Origin: Actinobacteria bacterium UBA2286
GTDB taxonomy: Bacteria; Actinomycetota; Coriobacteriia; Anaerosomatales; Anaerosomataceae
Length of the DNA: 15,357 bases
NCBI GenBank assembly: GCA_002345925.1
Contig: DDWM01000049.1
Location: 178,892-194,248 of the forward strand
Direction of reading: 5' to 3'
Shown here one piece after another: positions 13,950-15,357 of the stretch. Below the pieces are notes generated by a model that saw only the letters and a list, made by a program, of their open reading frames with translations, ran no database searches and had not been told where the DNA came from. Numbering within the stretch: position 1 is the first letter of the stretch; each line of letters opens with the position of its first letter. The position numbers were made by a program, and so were the translations under genes.

Positions 13950-15281
13950 TTACCCTTCGAAGTGCCCAGATAGGAACCAGGTTTGCGCTTCGTCGATCAC
14001 AACACTGACGAATCGCCCGGCGAGTGAGTCGGCACTCTCCCCTGCTGGCAGCGGCGCGTGCACTACCTTGTTGCTGTCTGTGCGTCCTGTGATGACGTTC
14101 GGGTCCCTGCGAGACGTACCCGTAACAAGGATCTCCTGGATGCTACCGACGAGCCGCTGGTTGTTCGAATACACAGAGGCTTGCACGACGGTGATGAGCC
14201 GGTCAAAGCGCTTCTGCATGACGTCACGAGGAACAGCTCCCTCGAAGCTTGCAGCCGGAGTTCCTTCCCTCGGCGAATACAGGAAGGTGAACGCCTGATC
14301 GAGGTTCGACCTTCGCACCACATCAAGCGTTTGTTCGAAGTCCTCTTCGGTCTCGCCGGGGAAGCCGACGATGATGTCGGTTGAGAGCGCGAGGTCTGGA
14401 ATGGCAGCGTAGAGACGATCGACGAGGGCAAGGTAGCTCTCGCGGGTGTACTTCCTGTTCATAAGATCGAGCATGCGATTCGAGCCGCTTTGCACGGGAA
14501 GGTGCAGGTAGTGGCAGACTCCCGGCGTGTTCGCCATGACCTCGATGGTCTCATCCGAGAGGTCCTTGGGGTGGCTGGTCACGAATCGCACACGACGAAC
14601 GCCGGTTGCGGCGACGCGGCGGAGCACCTCGGCGAACCTTGGCTCGCCATACAGGTCTCGACCATAAGAGTTGACGTTCTGCCCGAGCAAGGTGACTTCA
14701 ACTACACCATCTGCGACAAGTTTCTCGGCCTCAGTGACGATGTCCTCGAGCTGACGCGAGCGCTCTCGCCCGCGAACGTACGGCACGATGCAGTATGTGC
14801 AGAAGTTGTTGCACCCGACGGTGATCGGCAGCCATGCGTGCCATGCGTGCTCACGAATCGATGGCAAGTCACTCGCGAAGTCCGTGGCTGAGTCAATGAC
14901 TTCCACTGTCGTGCGTCTCGTCTCGTGGGCGCTCGCGATGAGCGCCGGAAGGCGGCCCACGTTGTGAGTGCCGAAAACGACGTCGACATGAGGCAGGTAA
15001 GACAGCAGCGCCTCGCCGTCGCGCTGTCCGATGCAGCCGCCGACCGCGATGATGACGTTCGGGTTGTCGCCGGTCTTCGCTGCTTTGAGTGACGAGACGT
15101 GACCGCGTAGGCGCTCCTCGGCTCCCTCGCGCACCGCACAGGTGTTGTACACGACAACGTCAGCCACCTCAGGGGTCTCTGCCTCGATTAGACCAAGCTC
15201 AGACTCAAGCATGCCTGCGATGCGCTCAGAGTCGTGCTTGTTCATCTGACAGCCGAATGTGCGAACGAAGTACGTCTTCAC
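13950..15281 (-). CDS. miaB: tRNA-2-methylthio-N6-dimethylallyladenosine synthase
   Basis: MiaB adds the 2-methylthio group to i6A37 of tRNA using two [4Fe-4S] clusters. The 443-residue protein has the N-terminal UPF0004 cluster cysteines Cys11 (TFGCQMN), Cys48 (YNTCAV) and Cys83 (VGGCIG). The radical-SAM motif follows as C-NNF-C-TY-C (Cys157, Cys161, Cys164), and a C-terminal TRAM-like domain covers about the last 65 residues. The fit to MiaB rather than MtaB or RimO rests on the TFGCQMNKHDSE start and neighbouring miaA. The GTG start overlaps the stop of the upstream frame as GTGA and lacks an obvious ribosome binding site, so it may depend on coupling. It is followed by the MEMO-AMMECR1 gene after 31 bases. 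Confidence 0.97.
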   Translation of the reverse strand: MKTYFVRTFGCQMNKHDSERIAGMLESELGLIEAETPEVADVVVYNTCAVREGAEERLRGHVSSLKAAKTGDNPNVIIAVGGCIGQRDGEALLSYLPHVDVVFGTHNVGRLPALIASAHETRRTTVEVIDSATDFASDLPSIREHAWHAWLPITVGCNNFCTYCIVPYVRGRERSRQLEDIVTEAEKLVADGVVEVTLLGQNVNSYGRDLYGEPRFAEVLRRVAATGVRRVRFVTSHPKDLSDETIEVMANTPGVCHYLHLPVQSGSNRMLDLMNRKYTRESYLALVDRLYAAIPDLALSTDIIVGFPGETEEDFEQTLDVVRRSNLDQAFTFLYSPREGTPAASFEGAVPRDVMQKRFDRLITVVQASVYSNNQRLVGSIQEILVTGTSRRDPNVITGRTDSNKVVHAPLPAGESADSLAGRFVSVVIDEAQTWFLSGHFEG

Positions 15282-15357
15282 AAGCGACGGTCCGGTCGTC
15301 TCTCGGCGAAGTCTACGAACGTCGCGAGTTCGGCGTCCGACATGCCTCCATCGCCGA
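15278..15357 (-). CDS. C-terminal end of an unidentified gene overlapping miaB
   Basis: An open frame enters from the right window edge and ends with TTG TGA, its stop overlapping the miaB GTG by three bases. The visible residues include MSDAELATFVDFAERRPD, which I do not recognise. An ATG at 15343 with GGAGG just upstream could instead start a 21-residue leader-type peptide, but the frame is open to the edge, so a longer upstream gene translationally coupled to miaB is more likely. Confidence 0.5.
   Translation of the reverse strand, partial: GDGGMSDAELATFVDFAERRPDRRL

Overview
The window looks like chromosomal DNA of a GC-rich actinobacterium with an anaerobic lifestyle, possibly a member of Coriobacteriia or a related class. 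Three things point there. The gene order nrdR / LysM gene / lexA / hflX / dapF / miaA / dioxygenase-like gene / miaB parallels the order remembered for Mycobacterium tuberculosis (Rv2718c to Rv2733c). The LexA boxes are of the GAAC-N4-GTTC type used by Gram-positive bacteria. The only ribonucleotide reductase present is the oxygen-sensitive class III enzyme. The genus cannot be told from the sequence alone. Coding density is very high, no stretch above about 210 bases lacks a gene, and no tRNA, rRNA, CRISPR array, insertion sequence or phage gene was seen.

Left part (1-6796, all minus strand): a block devoted to nucleotide supply. Read in transcription order it holds nrdR (repressor of ribonucleotide reductases), nrdD (class III reductase), a small CxxC redoxin, nrdG (radical-SAM activase), dut (dUTPase), a Nudix hydrolase, then after a 161-base leader an AzgA/PbuG-type purine permease and a UraA-type uracil permease cut by the window edge. 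nrdD to the Nudix gene are spaced by at most 20 bases or overlap. Two NrdR boxes exactly 31 bp apart lie just upstream of nrdR, and the nearer one is close to its ribosome binding site.

Middle (6855-8085): a divergent SOS unit. A short membrane-anchored LysM protein (minus) and lexA (plus) share a 211-base intergenic region carrying three LexA boxes. Two boxes sit on the recognisable promoter of the LysM gene and the third overlaps the -35 of lexA. By position and domain layout the LysM protein is a candidate SOS division inhibitor of the YneA/SosA/Rv2719c kind. No terminator is visible between it and nrdR, so SOS induction could read into the reductase operon.

Right part (8089-15357, all minus strand): a run of housekeeping genes read from the right edge: the tail of an unidentified gene overlapping miaB, then miaB, a two-domain MEMO/LigB-like plus AMMECR1 protein (AmmeMemoRadiSam family), miaA, dapF, dapL and hflX. 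miaA and miaB together make the 2-methylthio-N6-isopentenyl modification at A37 of tRNA. dapL and dapF are consecutive steps from tetrahydrodipicolinate to meso-diaminopimelate. The least understood element is the MEMO-AMMECR1 fusion sitting between the two tRNA-modification genes.

Most of the window is conserved core genome. The points most worth a second look are the SOS divergon, the NrdR operator layout, the redoxin inside the anaerobic reductase operon, the MEMO-AMMECR1 fusion and the unexplained structured leader of the purine permease.
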